From assembly GCA_037157565.1 (NCBI GenBank), contig JAZHRO010000063.1, positions 158,274,501-158,338,500 of the forward strand: a stretch of 64,000 nucleotides of DNA, read 5' to 3'. The notes below the pieces were generated by a model. The model saw only the letters and a program-made list of their open reading frames with translations, ran no database searches and was not told the DNA's origin. The DNA comes from Thalassia testudinum (Eukaryota; Streptophyta; Magnoliopsida; Alismatales; Hydrocharitaceae). The position numbers and the translations under genes are program-made. This document shows positions 12,729-23,300 of the stretch, in pieces (within the stretch, counting starts at the first letter, position 1; each line of letters starts with the position of its first letter).

Positions 12729-12803
12729 TTCTTCGAACAGGTCATAGGCACTTTCTGCATCTTTATTTAAAAAGTTTCCGCCACACGAGGCGTCGACAAA
12801 ATG

Positions 12804-13658
12804 TTAGATTTGATCTTCTAATCCATGATAGAAGATTTGTACGAGCTGCCATAAAGGAATCTCGTGGTGCGGGCAACTTCTTAAAAGGTCTTGAAATCTT
12901 TCCCAAGAATCATGGAAAGTTTCACCAGATTTTTGGTGAAAGGTCGTAATAGATCTTCGTAAGGAATTGGTACGACCTATGGGAAAGAATTTCTTGAGGA
13001 TGACACTCTTGAGTTGAGGCCATGTTGTGATGGGTCGGCCAATGGTCCTGAACCAAGAAGCGGCCTTATCTTTAAGAGATAATGGAAAAAGCCGCATCAG
13101 CCATATGTCTTCTTGCACATTTCGAGAACGGGTTGTCTGTGCAAGAAGAGTTAGCTCTTCAAGGTGGCTGAAAGGGTCTTCCCTAGGAAGGCCATGAAAG
13201 TGTTTAATTAGGTTCAGGACCGCAGGCTTGATCTCAAAGTCCCCCTCCGGTATAACCACCCCTGGTCGTTCCTCATAATAAGACGGATCATAGAAATCTT
13301 TTAGAGGAACAACAGGCTGCTGACGGGGTGGTGGGTTTGGCCTTGGATTGGCTAGGTTTTGGATGTTCCTAGTCAGTGTTTGTTGATTGGAATTTAATTT
13401 ATTAATCTGATCGGCCATCAATTTTAAAAGATCAGGTAGGGGGTCTTGATGTTGTGTGTGGGGCAACTCAAGATTAGGGAGCTCCAAGTGTGGGAAGTTA
13501 CTGGTGGTTGGGTTTTGGGTGGAAGGGTTAGAATTAGGGTTAGTGGTGGGGTTAGAGGTGGACGTGGAAGGGTCAGTGGACCTATTTTGTTGTGTTTCCA
13601 TTTTTTCAGGAGAAGAAGACAGAAAAAGTGGTCTTTTTTGCGTGGGGGGCGAAATCAA
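12804..13658 (-). pseudogene. gag capsid core, Retrotrans_gag domain (element A)
   Basis: 284 codons. Residues about 118-284 fit the plant retrotransposon gag core (Retrotrans_gag family): LKDFYDPSYYEERPG, LMRLFPLSLKDKAASWF, LKKFFPIGRTN and the end LVQIFYHGLEDQI. The N-terminal 110 residues are low-complexity (Ser/Thr/Pro/Asn) and then helical. The first Met at 13658 may be an upstream extension; the METQQN start at about 13601 is an alternative. The frame is broken after DQI by a TAA; the next residues (HFVDASCGG) continue the usual gag sequence, so this is a nonsense change within one original reading frame. Gag would assemble the particle and package the RNA. Confidence 0.87.
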
Positions 13659-13659
13659 A

Positions 13660-15240
13660 TGGTCCTTCCAAGTGCGGATTTTGAGACCGTCGCCTGTGCA
13701 TAAAATGGAAGAACGGGAGGGGAGGAGAAGAGAAAGAGATGAGAGAAAGTGTGCAATTCAAACAAATAAAACTAGACCTAACTTAAATGTGACTCCCTAA
13801 TAATAACCTAAGACTTGGTCTATATAGGAAATAAGTAGTCAATAGTGAATACACGTTCTATCAACAAATCTAGCCAAGTTGCTTAAGGGGAGGTTTGGGC
13901 CCAAACGTTTCCCAGGGAAAACCCCAGGTGCTTGTACAAACCCGCGCCTGGTCGTTTGACATGGCCCCACAGCCTCAACACCAGATATAGATGACAGAAT
14001 TGGTACTAACTGAGGAAAACTTAAGACCTAAATAGCAAGCCTAAGTTGATAAAGCCTTAGGGGTCAAGTTGCTACAAGTTTTAATTAGGTCTAGGATGCT
14101 ATAGTGCACACGGAATGTGGAGGGCGTTTATTAGGTTGTTGCCCTGTTATTTGATTTTTTAGTGTGTGTGCAGGAATTGGAGAGTGGCTCCAATGAAAAT
14201 CAAGTTGTCACATAATTTTCTTGTATTTATGTGTTTTAGGGTTTTTTTAATTAAATTTTCAAACAAGTTTGAAAATTCACAATCAAAGGAAAACAAGTTG
14301 TATGGGTGATTGTATATTTCCTTTTAATTGAGTCTCTAAAAAGAAAGAAGAAACCCTAAGCCAATTATCCCTAAGACAGAAATTTTACTACCAATGAATT
14401 ATTTTTAGGCTTTCAGAATTAAGTAGTGGTCCAAACAAGTAAAACAACACCACTACTTTGAATAAAATCAAACAAGGATTCCAAAAAAGATTTTTGTAAG
14501 ATTTTAATAATTTTTTTGATAATTATTTTGAATTTTTAATTGTACTGGTGTCAAAGTCCAGAAATGATACCTGTGGGTATTGTGGATCTTTCAGTATTAC
14601 CATCGACCTCAGAAAATTTTTGCGATTTTATATGATGTGTAAAATTCCACAAGGATTCCAGAAAGATAAATTTCACAAAAATTAGATGAGTATAAAAATT
14701 TTAAAAATTCGCGGACAGTAGCAAAATAGGAAGATTAAAGGGTGTGACCCCTTTGCAATCCACGAATTTTTAAAAATTAAATACAAATCCAATTAATCTG
14801 AAATTTGGAAAAATGTTCCAAGCTTAATTGGTAATCACTCTATGAAATTTTATGATTTTAGGAGGCCTGTGATGTTAGGAATCGATTTTTCAAGTCCGGA
14901 CAGAAATCTGGACCCGAAAAATAGAACACCAATACTTGCAATGGAGTGGTGTTAAAGAAGCAGACAAGCAAACAATGGATTTTATAATGCACCACTCCAC
15001 TTAATTAAGTTTTTTTGGGATCCTAAAAGCCAAGTTTAATATATTTTTGGTAGTTTTAATTAATTATGTGACCAGAAAGAGGAACCAACCTGAATTTCGC
15101 GGGAAGAAAAGGAACTTTGAGCTCTCGCTTCCAGATTCCTGCCTTCCCGCTATAGTTCCTGCACACACAAAAGAAAGAAAGAAGAAGGGGATGAGATCCA
15201 CTTCAAGCAAGAGAAAATGAGTTAATGCAAAGCCGTGCCT
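13660..15240 (-). other. leader of element A, with TCAAACGACC box
   Basis: Non-coding region between the PBS and gag. On the minus strand the box TCAAACGACC lies at 13950-13959, about 290 bp before gag. The same 10-mer occurs in the leaders of B (23536-23545), C (28077-28086) and D (47503-47512). The rest is AT-rich without supportable genes. Confidence 0.6.
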
Positions 15241-15257
15241 CCCCGGCAACGGCGCCA
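15241..15257 (-). promoter_or_regulatory. primer-binding site, tRNA-Asp (element A)
   Basis: The plus strand reads CCCCGGCAACGGCGCCA, the 3' end of plant tRNA-Asp including CCA; the minus strand is its exact complement, TGGCGCCGTTGCCGGGG. It lies 5 bases inside the 5' LTR edge, the standard position for priming of minus-strand DNA synthesis. tRNA-Asp priming is known for Athila-type elements. Confidence 0.92.
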
Positions 15258-15262
15258 AAAAG

Positions 15263-17563
15263 TGATAGCGAAAATACGCGGTTTGTTAATTAGGCAATTT
15301 AGTGTCGTTGCAACGCGTAAATCCGCTTTCGCTCTTAAATTTATATTCCTAGATAGGAGAGTATCTAGGGTCGTACAAGGAGGCAAAAATTGCAAAATTA
15401 ATCATCTTGCTTACAGATAGATCTCAACTTTCTTTTTGATATTTTTCAATATGTAATTTTTTTTGTATTTTGAAAAGACGAGGGCAAACTGCAGATTGTA
15501 GCGAAAAGAACTAACACCTACAAATGATTAACTAAAATCTAAAAGATAGAAATATCTTCTTCCTAAGCTCACTCTAGGCAAGTGGAGGCCTAGGGTAATT
15601 AGGAAGAAGAGGTGAAACAAGTGCTAGAACCAAAACAAACAACTGCAATAAAAAGCTAAAAGAAGGCAATTTTGATTGAGTAGAATGAGTGTTCTTTTCA
15701 AGGACAAGTAGAGGAATGCTTCTACTAGAATTAAACAATCTAAAAGCAAGAAAAGAAACACAAATCCACTTGTAGCAATGGTGAAGAAGGTTGTCTTCTT
15801 GCTCCAAGCCTAGCTGCTCCTTGGCTTGAAAAGAGGGCTTCCTTCTCCTCCTTCCTTGAGAGCTCCTCCAAGGTGGAAGCTACCACCTTTAATGCTCTCT
15901 CCAAAGGGGTGGGCGTGCACCATCCTCAAAAACTCCTCCAAGGTGGTGTGACCACCTTCAAGATCTCCTCCAAGATCTTCCTTGCCTGGCTTCTCCTTTG
16001 GCTGGCGTGACCCAAGAGAGAAGGGAAGAGGGGAAGGCACCAAGGGGACAGAATATCCCCTTAATCTTCTTCTTCTTCTTCTCTCTTGGACGTGGGCTTC
16101 TTGGTGGAATATGAGAGTGAAATTGCTAGCCAAGGATGACTTGAATGGTGGTGGGTAGTGGTCTTTTTATAGGGTAGGATGGGGGGTTAAGGTGCCCCTT
16201 GAAATGGAGGGCTAGGATGGAAGGATAAGGGTGGTGGGTGATCCTATGGCTAGGGTGAGTTGGTGCGAACCCAAGGGGTGTTAAAGGGGGTGGTTATGGT
16301 GGTGTTGGTGTGCTTTGGTGGTGGAGAGACACCCACATGTTGGCGCCAACATGGGGTCTTCTAGAAGGGGGGTTAGGTGGATGGTGGAGATGGGTTCAAG
16401 GGGGATTGTGTGGTGGAGATGAGGGGAGATTTTGGAGGGAAAAGTGGTGCCATTAAGGGGTGGTTATGGGTAGTTTTTGGCGCCACTTTTAGGTGTATTT
16501 TGGAGGTGGCGGGTAAGTTAGGTTGGTGCCAAGTAGGTTAGCTTATGTGGAGCTTAGGTGGAGCTAGTTGGGTGGAGTTGGTAGGTGGGTTTTTGGGGTG
16601 GTACAAGCCAAGGAAGTTGGAGCATAGCTAAGCTAAGCTAAGCTAAGATAAGCTAAGCTAGCTTAGCTAATGGAGGAGTAGAGGAGAAGGTGTTGGAGCT
16701 AGGGTTTGGAGGGAAGAGCCGAGGAGGAGAAGTCTGGAGCTGAAATTGGAGCTGGCTACTGCTGAAGAGGCTAGCATGGAGCTACTCTAGCTGGCTTAGC
16801 TTGCTAGTTCTTTGCTAGCTACTAAGCCAAGCTAAAGTAAGCTAGCTTCTACCAAAATGAGCTGAGGTGAGCTAGGTCTGGTGCTCCCGGGGAGAATCAA
16901 GCTAGTTGAGGCAGCTAAGGGAGCTTAGCTCAACTGAGTTGAGCTAAGCTGAGTCCCCGGGAGCTGAACTTGAGCTTCCTGGGCTGGGATGAGTTCTTCT
17001 TCAGTTGGCTGGAGCTGAGTGGAGCTGGATGTAGCTGGATTTGAGCTGAGGTGAACTCCTGCCAACTTAGCTGAGCTAGCTAGAGCTCCCTGTGGACTAG
17101 TGGGAGCTGAGATGAGCTAGACTTAGCTAAGTTGAGCTGGATCTGAGCTGACTTGAGCTAGGGTGAGCTAAGGTGAACTCTCTTGAGCTGCCATCTAGCT
17201 GAGATTAGCTGAATGGAGCTGGGATGAGCAAACCCTAGTTCAAGTAAGCTAGGTTCCAGCTACGGTGAGCTGGATCAAGCTGAGGTGAGCTGGATCAAGC
17301 TGAGGTAAGCTGGATCAGGCTAAGTTCCAGCTAGTCTGGGCTTTTCCTTCACCATTTGCCTTCTTGAGTGCTAGGGTTTTAGGGATCTATATATCTGTAC
17401 ATCCCTAGCACTCACAAAAACATATTAAAAAGACAATAAAAAATGCAATGCATGCCTAACCTATTTTATGCCTAAATGTAGCCCAAAAACCTGTTTGCGG
17501 AGTAAAATCCTAAGAGCTAGGTTTGTTTTAATGCATAAGAATGATGATAAACTGGCGTTTCCA
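15263..17563 (-). repeat. 5' LTR of element A
   Basis: About 2301 bp, near-identical to 4274-6558. The inner end is CGCTATCA in sense, next to the PBS. The outer end reads TGGAAACGCC instead of TGATAAACGCC, so the terminal bases were altered or slightly truncated. It contains the longer version of the AGCTAAGCTAAG run (16626-16665) and the U5-type motif at 15369-15383. Confidence 0.88.
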
Positions 17564-18046
17564 AAATGTAATATCCCTACTTCCTAAGAATAAAATATAA
17601 GTAATTAATTAAGTTACCTAATCAAGGTCTGTGAAAATGAATGCAATGTATGGAATGATAATTTTAAAGCTTAAATGATTTATCAATGTAATGCATGCTT
17701 TAAATTAAATTTTGCTTTCAGTAATAATGTACTTAAACTCTAATTTAGTCCACTAAAGTGGATTTATCATCTAGTAGTGGGTCAATCCAGCCCTAAAAGG
17801 GGACATTGATCTTGCAAAGCACCAGGTCCGCCAATCCTAAATTTTTGTTAAGAGTTAAGTGTTAAATTAACGTGAAAATAACTAAGTGTTGAGTGGTTAT
17901 GTGACTAAGTGTTAGTGTGGTGTGTTAATACTGTGCTTAGTGTGTATATGTGTTGAGTTTAGTGCCATGTATGTGTTGAGGGTGAGTATGTGTATATATA
18001 TATATGTATGTTTTCAAAGTCTTTAGTGGGGATGTGTATATATATA
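17564..18046. other. unassigned spacer between elements A and B
   Basis: No gene. AT-rich, then a part with degenerate GTGTTGAG/GTGTTAG repeats and a TATATA microsatellite (17993-18050). It occupies the place where the missing half of B's 3' LTR should be but has no visible similarity to B's 5' LTR. A 19-mer at about 17948-17966 (ATGTGTTGAGTTTAGTGCC) recurs at about 20125-20143 inside B; the reason is unclear. Confidence 0.4.
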
Positions 18047-18766
18047 TACTGCGTTGGCGCCGACTGAATTGAGGAATTGGGGGGGCTGTGGGGATTCAAA
18101 CCCACGCCCCTCCTTTGGGAGTGCCTCTCTCCAACCAACGTGCCAAGATGACCAGATCGTCACGCGGACGTCTTAACGCACGCGGTGGAGATGAAACCTC
18201 AGCCGTTAGATCTTGATCCAACGGCTATGGTGCGAGATCATCGATGATGAGGAGGCAGTGCTAGGACTGTTGGCTGGTGTTGGGCATCCTGGATGGCGCC
18301 ACGTGAAGCCATTTGGGCCGTCCATTCTTCTTTCTATTGCAGAGGGTGCCACAGTGCTTGGATCAAGTTGATTTCACGTTTCTAGACTATGATTGTTGCT
18401 TCGGATCCATCCATATGGTCGAATTTTTCATCCGAAGCCCGTATGGATGTCGCATTGCCCTCCTGGCCGTTGATCTTCCTCGGACATCATATGATGCTAC
18501 GGGACTCCTATCTAGACGATTTCGAAAGTGTTAGCCTCCGATCGTCATCCTGATCAGATCTGTTTGGTCCGATCATCCATCCGAGGCCCTGAAATAAATC
18601 CTCTTCTCTCCCGACCATAAAAAGGACCTAATTAACCTAAAATATATACAACTACTCTAAATGCAGAATGATGCATGCTATGCAGTATTTATAACATGAA
18701 ATGCAAATCTAAGCCTAAGAACATGCATAAATAGGCATTTTATCTTCAATAATTATGTCTACATCA
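18047..18766 (-). repeat. 3' LTR of element B, truncated
   Basis: In sense it starts TGATGTAGACATAATT directly after the polypurine tract and matches 38899-38161 for about 720 bp, including a block resembling a tRNA (about 18075-18150). The similarity stops near 18046, so the downstream half, with TATA, R and U5, is missing. The first ~480 bp also match the starts of both element C LTRs. The plus frame at 18313-18534 has no family motif and is LTR sequence. Confidence 0.75.
18075..18150 (-). other. tRNA-like segment inside the U3 of LTR B
   Basis: On the minus strand a TGGCACGTTGGTT stretch is followed, after a short CTCCCAAAGGAG hairpin, by GTGGGTTTGAATCCCCAC. The last part fits a tRNA T-arm with the Pol III B-box pattern GGTTYGAATCC. 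A second copy is in the other B LTR at about 38205-38280. It resembles the 3' part of a tRNA-Leu/Ser type molecule but lacks a convincing full cloverleaf, so it is not called as a tRNA gene. Confidence 0.45.
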
Positions 18767-18785
18767 TACCCCCATGCCTATCTTT
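18767..18785 (-). promoter_or_regulatory. terminal polypurine tract of element B
   Basis: The minus strand reads GATAGGCATGGGGGTA directly before the TGATGTAGAC start of the 3' LTR. It corresponds to 36581-36602 in element C and 6559-6579 in element A. Confidence 0.78.
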
Positions 18786-20000
18786 TGCTGATCCCTAGCA
18801 AAATTAAACTACATGCTATGTATAAAATCAAAATTAGGATTAGATCGCTTAGGCCTAAGTCATTTATTAACAATAGAAAATTTCAACGAAGGTCCTAAGC
18901 TACGAAGACTCAACAGTACCCGGATGTCTACCAGAATGCAGACCGCCTAAGTCCTCACCTTATTAGAAAAGGGAAGATACATTTTTTTTTATTTTCTAAT
19001 TTTTTTGTACTTTTGGAGTTTGAGAGTTCCAGGATAACTTTCTACGGCTACCCGACCCACCCAAGACTTGAAAAGGACTCTAAGTGCTAAGCATCTTGTG
19101 AAAATAGTGAAAGACTCACTAAGCGGCCGTTGAAATAGACTTCGACTTTCTACGACCTTAGGTGACCTTACCTAAAGGTTTATGTTTTCGAACGGTAGCT
19201 TTCTCCCTACTTCATTTATTTATGAGGTCAACACAAGGGCAAACCCAGTGTATATCTCCCCGATTTATTTTACTTCCCTGCTTCTTCCCTAAGTGTTTTG
19301 GGAATTATTATGCATTTTTGTGAGCTGGGCTCTAGACAACTGGCCACTGGGCTGTTACCCAAGGCCATTTGCCAGCCATACTCATACGGTGAAGTGTAGT
19401 TTTGTTTAGTATTTTTTTTCTCCTTTTCTATATATATTTTTTTTCTTTTTGTGTTTTTTTTTTTAAGTAGGTGGCTTCCTTGATCTAAGATTTACCTAAA
19501 GGCAGAACAATGAAAATAGTCTTGTGACTGGTCTCTGGACAACTGACCAATGAGCTGTTACCACCGACAACTTGCCAGCCATACCACCCTAGATAGTTAA
19601 TTAGCTACCCAAGTTTCGAAGAAATCGCCAAAAAGTGAGTCAGTGCAAAAGAAAGTGTATAGATGCTTAGGCCTAAAGTCCCCCCAAATTAGAGGGCGAG
19701 TTGATAAGTTGCATACTTATCATCCTAATTTATCTCCCAAATTAAAATGAATTTTAATTGGTGAGAACTCAAGACTAAGTCCACATTCGAGTAGACACCC
19801 AGGCTAATTAAGCCCGAAGACCTAAAGAGTCTAAGTGTTTAGGTCATCTCGTATCATTTTCTAAAGTTAATAACTTCCAAATGCCTAAGTTCTCTTCTCC
19901 TAATTCTTCTTCTTTTTATCTTTCTGAATTTTCATTTTTTTAAAAGAATCAAATAATAGGAAATTACTATTACATCTAACAAAAAGGTTATAAAATATGT
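18786..20000 (-). other. non-coding tail of element B with paired hairpins
   Basis: No coding sequence. It is the inverted counterpart of 35371-36580 in element C. Two hairpins occur: arms 19574-19580 with 19541-19547, and arms 19371-19377 with 19338-19344. In sense both have GGCTGGC as 5' arm and G(C/T)CAGTT as 3' arm, with GGTAACAGC in the loop. A T-rich tract at about 19405-19465 corresponds to the A-rich tract at about 35895-35960 in C. Confidence 0.65.
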
Positions 20001-20038
20001 CCACCCCCCATGCTTAGCTATTGCAATGTCCTCATTGT
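20001..20038 (-). promoter_or_regulatory. internal polypurine motif of element B
   Basis: The minus strand reads CAATGAGGACATTGCAATAG, then CTAAGCATGGGGGGTGG. It has the same layout as the motifs in A and C and lies downstream of the protease frame (in sense). Possible second plus-strand primer. Confidence 0.6.
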
Positions 20039-20456
20039 GAAAAATGAAAACATGCAGGAGTGTAGAAGTGGAAGAATAGTACCTGGTTTTCGTGAGACTC
20101 TGGTCAGCTTGGAACAGTCTTTACATGTGTTGAGTTTAGTGCCTTCAGTTAGGCGAGCTCCTCAATCAAATATAACTAACATTGAGGCTACAATAACACA
20201 GTTTTCGGGCCCCAAGATTTGGGTCCCGAAGAGTGAAAATGGACTTACCAAAGAGATGATCAATGAAAGTGGCAAGCTGGTGGTGTAGGGAGAGCCCAAA
20301 TGGTCTCCAATAGGAGTTTTGTTGATTTATTATAGAGGAAGTGTGGTTGGGTATAGAATTTGTGCAATGGTTGGGTGAAAAAGGACGAAGAGGATTTTGT
20401 GATGTGTTGGGGATATGTGGGTACTCTAGAATACCTAATGTTTGAAGAGTTCTTCC

Positions 20457-21467
20457 CTAATGTTCAATTTCATCCTTGCACTTTGGGTTCTTAAACCAAC
20501 CATCCTGATCCTCAAAATTCCCACACACAAGTTGGACCTCAAACTCTAAGCATTCAGGATAAGGATGTTGTTGGGTTTTATCTTGATCACGTGAATCATC
20601 CAACAAATTTTTGATTTCATGTATATCCTCCTCATCCCGTGTTGCTATAATTGGTCGCATTTTTGCTTTGTCCTCAATTATTTCTGCAACCGTGTGATCT
20701 TCTTCCGGAGTTTGGGTTGAGTTGTCCATAAAAAGGTTGCCTAAGGTATATATGGCCATTACTTCCTCTATTCTACCAAGCTCCTCCATCGAAAGACACT
20801 TAACTTTATTCTTCTTTGAGACCTTGAAAATATTGAATCGATTTGGCTTATCCCTTGAGGCCATTTCTATATTTATCAATTCACAATCAATCCTCGCCTT
20901 AGCAGTAGCCAGGAAAGGTCTTCCTAAAATAATCGAGGTGTGGTTGTGTTGTTTTGGGGCTTCCATGTCCAGGACCATGAAATCAGCAAGGTAAAGCAAA
21001 TCATTAACCTTGACTAAAACATCCTCCAAAATACCCATTGGTTTTGTAATGGATCTATCGGCTAACTGCAAGGTTATGTCAGTGTGTTTTAGGTAGCCTA
21101 GACCCAATTCCATGTGCAGTGAGGTGGGGATCACATTAATGGAAGCACCCAAGTCGAGGAGGGCCCGGTCAGAAGTAATGTTTCCTATTGTACAGGAAAT
21201 TAGCGGGGCTCCCGGGTCCTGCTTCTTATTAGGTAGCTTGCTTAGGATCAATGTGCTTGTGTTATCGGACAAAACTACTCTCCTATTGATTTCAAATTTT
21301 GCTCTACACCTTTCTTTATATGCATTCAATAAACCTATGGCATAGGCGAGGATTGATCCAATAGCCGCGAGGAGTAAATGATTGTCAATTTGAAAGCCTG
21401 AAGTAAGGACATCCTTTCCTCCAATTTCTCCTCTGACTTTTTCTATTTGCCCATAAAACAACAACAT
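20457..21467 (-). pseudogene. retropepsin-like protease region (element B)
   Basis: 336 codons. It contains the Athila-type retropepsin signatures: DPGAPLISC, the catalytic loop ALLDLGASINVIP, LQLADRS and IILGRPFLATAKA, in the same order as in element A and clearly related to it. Upstream residues (about 1-90) correspond to the gag-protease linker, partly out of frame with known sequence. Downstream residues (about 200-336) are acidic and lack any reverse transcriptase motif. The gag part upstream is in other frames, so at least one frameshift separates them. The plus-strand frames at 20722-21345 are shadows. Confidence 0.82.
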
Positions 21468-22081
21468 ATTCCCGAATCCGACTCTGATGTTTTGTTGATC
21501 ACATTCTTAGTTGGGAGTTTGGAATTCTTGCTACGGGGCTAAATGGGGTTGACATGGGGTTGGGTAGGTCCCTTGTGTCTACTACCACTCCTCAAGGTGA
21601 TGGTGTTTGCAGTGGCAAAATGCTGTTGGTTAGTGTCTTGGGGAGGGTTGGGCAAAACAGGATGCTCCTGGTTGATTATGGTAGGAACATGGTTCGCTCA
21701 GGGAGGGGCTGGGGTAGCCTGATAGATAGCATGAGCTTGAGCATATGACTCCCCATTATTACCAAACCCTTGAGGCCTAACACCTCAGTTCTATACATTC
21801 CTTGGGTTTGGTATAGATTGTGATGGTAGAGATCCGGGCTGTCAGTTGTTTGTACTAAGTCTAGATTGCAAGGTGTCAAGCGAAGTTTTCATCCATTGCA
21901 TGAGCTGGAGCATTGACCCTTGCATTTCTACCATTTTCAGGTTTAAGTCAGCCTACTCGGTGGGTTGTTGAGCATTCCACATGGGCTGATTAACCTGATT
22001 TAGGGGCAACTGAGTATATACATGACCCTGACCCATTGGTTTTTGTTGTACATAGTTGTGTCGATATTGGGCCTACTGCCC

Positions 22082-22519
22082 TTAATCTTTCCAAGAGAAG
22101 TTAGGATGATTTTTCCAACTAGAATTGTAGGAATTCAAATAAGGGTTGGACCTAACATTCTCTTGCACAGCATGAATATCCTCATAAGATGAGGATGAAG
22201 AAGGATTAGAAAGACTAGGATCAAAGGCCCTAGTTTGGAACCCATAAGGTTCCGAGAAGAGTTGGCTCAAAGGTGGAGCTGACTCCAGTTGGTTCACAAA
22301 CTCCCATCCCGTAGGAGCTCGCGAAGAATGGAATCTCGATACCTGGGATTGAGTTGATCTATAAAAATTAGAGTTTCCAAACATCCACTCTTCCATTCGT
22401 TTAGTAACTAGGTCCATCTTATCTAATCTATTGCAGATCAATTCCATATCAGATGTATGAGAATCTTGGACCTCATTGGCATTTGATCTAGTTTGTTGGG
22501 ATCGGTTGAAGGTTTCCAC
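22082..22519 (-). pseudogene. gag C-terminal fragment (element B)
   Basis: 145 codons. It starts in the QTRSNANEVQDSHTSDMELIC region, equivalent to the VGVHESHTDSIRANMDIIV region of element D. It continues through a Ser-rich YEDIHAVQENVRSNPYLNSYNSSWKNHPNFSW block, the NFSW end being a hallmark of Athila-type gag, and stops at 22082. The sequence downstream to 21480 keeps only fragments. Frame differs from both neighbouring pieces. Confidence 0.72.
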
Positions 22520-22790
22520 AGAGTCATGGTTTAAAGAATTTTGCTCATTTCCTCAAACAAATAATACGTGCTATCTACGTCTTTGTTGAGGAAATTGCCT
22601 CCACAAGAAGCATCCACATGATTATGGAGTTGATCATTCACCTGGTGATAAAAAATTTGTACAAGTTGCCATTTAGGCACCTCGTGGTGTGGACACTTTC
22701 ATAACAGATCCTAGAATTGCTCCCAAGCCCCATGAACAGTTCCCCCTGCCATTGGGCAAAAGTGATAATTGCCTGTCGCAATGCATTAGT

Positions 22791-23300
22791 TCATCCAATT
22801 GGGAAGAATTTCTTCAGGAAGGCCAATTTCAAAGCTGTCCAGGTAGCAATCGGTCTTCCAATGGTACGATACCAATGTGCAGCCTTATCCCTGAATGAAT
22901 GGGGGAAAAGCCTCATGAGCATCTGTTCTTCATCCATATTTCGCGATTTGGTGATCTGAACCAGAGTGATCAGGTCCTCCAAGTGTTTAATTAGACTCAA
23001 AACCTAGGGCTTGATCACAACATCTTCAGCAAGAATCACAACGCCGACACGATCCTCATAATTTGAAGGATCATAAAAACCCTTCAAGGGCCGAGCACCC
23101 TGACCATTCATTCATTAGAACCATTGCTGCATCTGCTGCAATTCTTCCAACTGCCTCTGAATCAGCTCCTGCTGGTTTGGGGGCGAGGGAGGTGGTTGTT
23201 GATCAGCCATGGGATCTGCTTGGCTAAAGTTCAACCTCTGCCTCTGGGAATGGTCTAAAGGTCCTTCCAATTGAGGGTTCAATGACCTCCTTCCAAGCAT
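22791..23300 (-). pseudogene. gag capsid core fragments (element B)
   Basis: Two pieces in one frame: 23115-23300 (N-terminal Gln-rich part, PPPSPPNQQELIQRQLEELQQMQQWF) and 22791-23000 (SLIKHLEDLITLVQITKSRN, MRLFPHSFRDKAAHWY, LKKFFPIG), which match the Retrotrans_gag core seen in A and D. They are separated by in-frame stops at about 23001-23114, and the remainder of the core (22520-22790) is shifted and broken. Clearly inactive. Confidence 0.75.

Larger units (their letters stand above)
4274..17563 (-). mobile_element. LTR retrotransposon A (Ty3/gypsy, Athila/Tat-like gag), non-autonomous
   Basis: A complete LTR-to-LTR unit on the minus strand. Order in its own sense: 5' LTR (15263-17563), PBS (15241-15257), leader, gag-protease (13658 down to 10674), internal purine motif (10501-10539), non-coding tail, terminal polypurine tract (6559-6579), 3' LTR (4274-6558). 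A solo LTR (6672-9401) is nested in the tail. Apart from that insertion the unit is about 10.5 kb. No reverse transcriptase, RNase H or integrase motif appears between the protease and the tail, so the element cannot move by itself. Flanks 4269-4273 (tgttc) and 17564-17568 (aaatg) do not match, so the original target duplication is lost or an end was altered. Classification rests on the gag motifs, the DLGAS protease and the tRNA-Asp primer site. Confidence 0.85.

Noticed and set aside
4269..17568. A target duplication for element A
   Set aside because: The five bases on either side (tgttc and aaatg) do not agree in any nearby register, so none is claimed.
18090..18140. A tRNA gene on the minus strand
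   Set aside because: The T-arm and B-box pattern are good, but no acceptor stem pairing and no convincing anticodon arm can be drawn, and it lies within an LTR. Kept only as a tRNA-like segment.
17948..20143. A 19-mer shared by the spacer at about 17948 and element B at about 20125
   Set aside because: The match does not extend and lies in a GTGTTGAG-rich context; I cannot build a repeat or attachment site from it.
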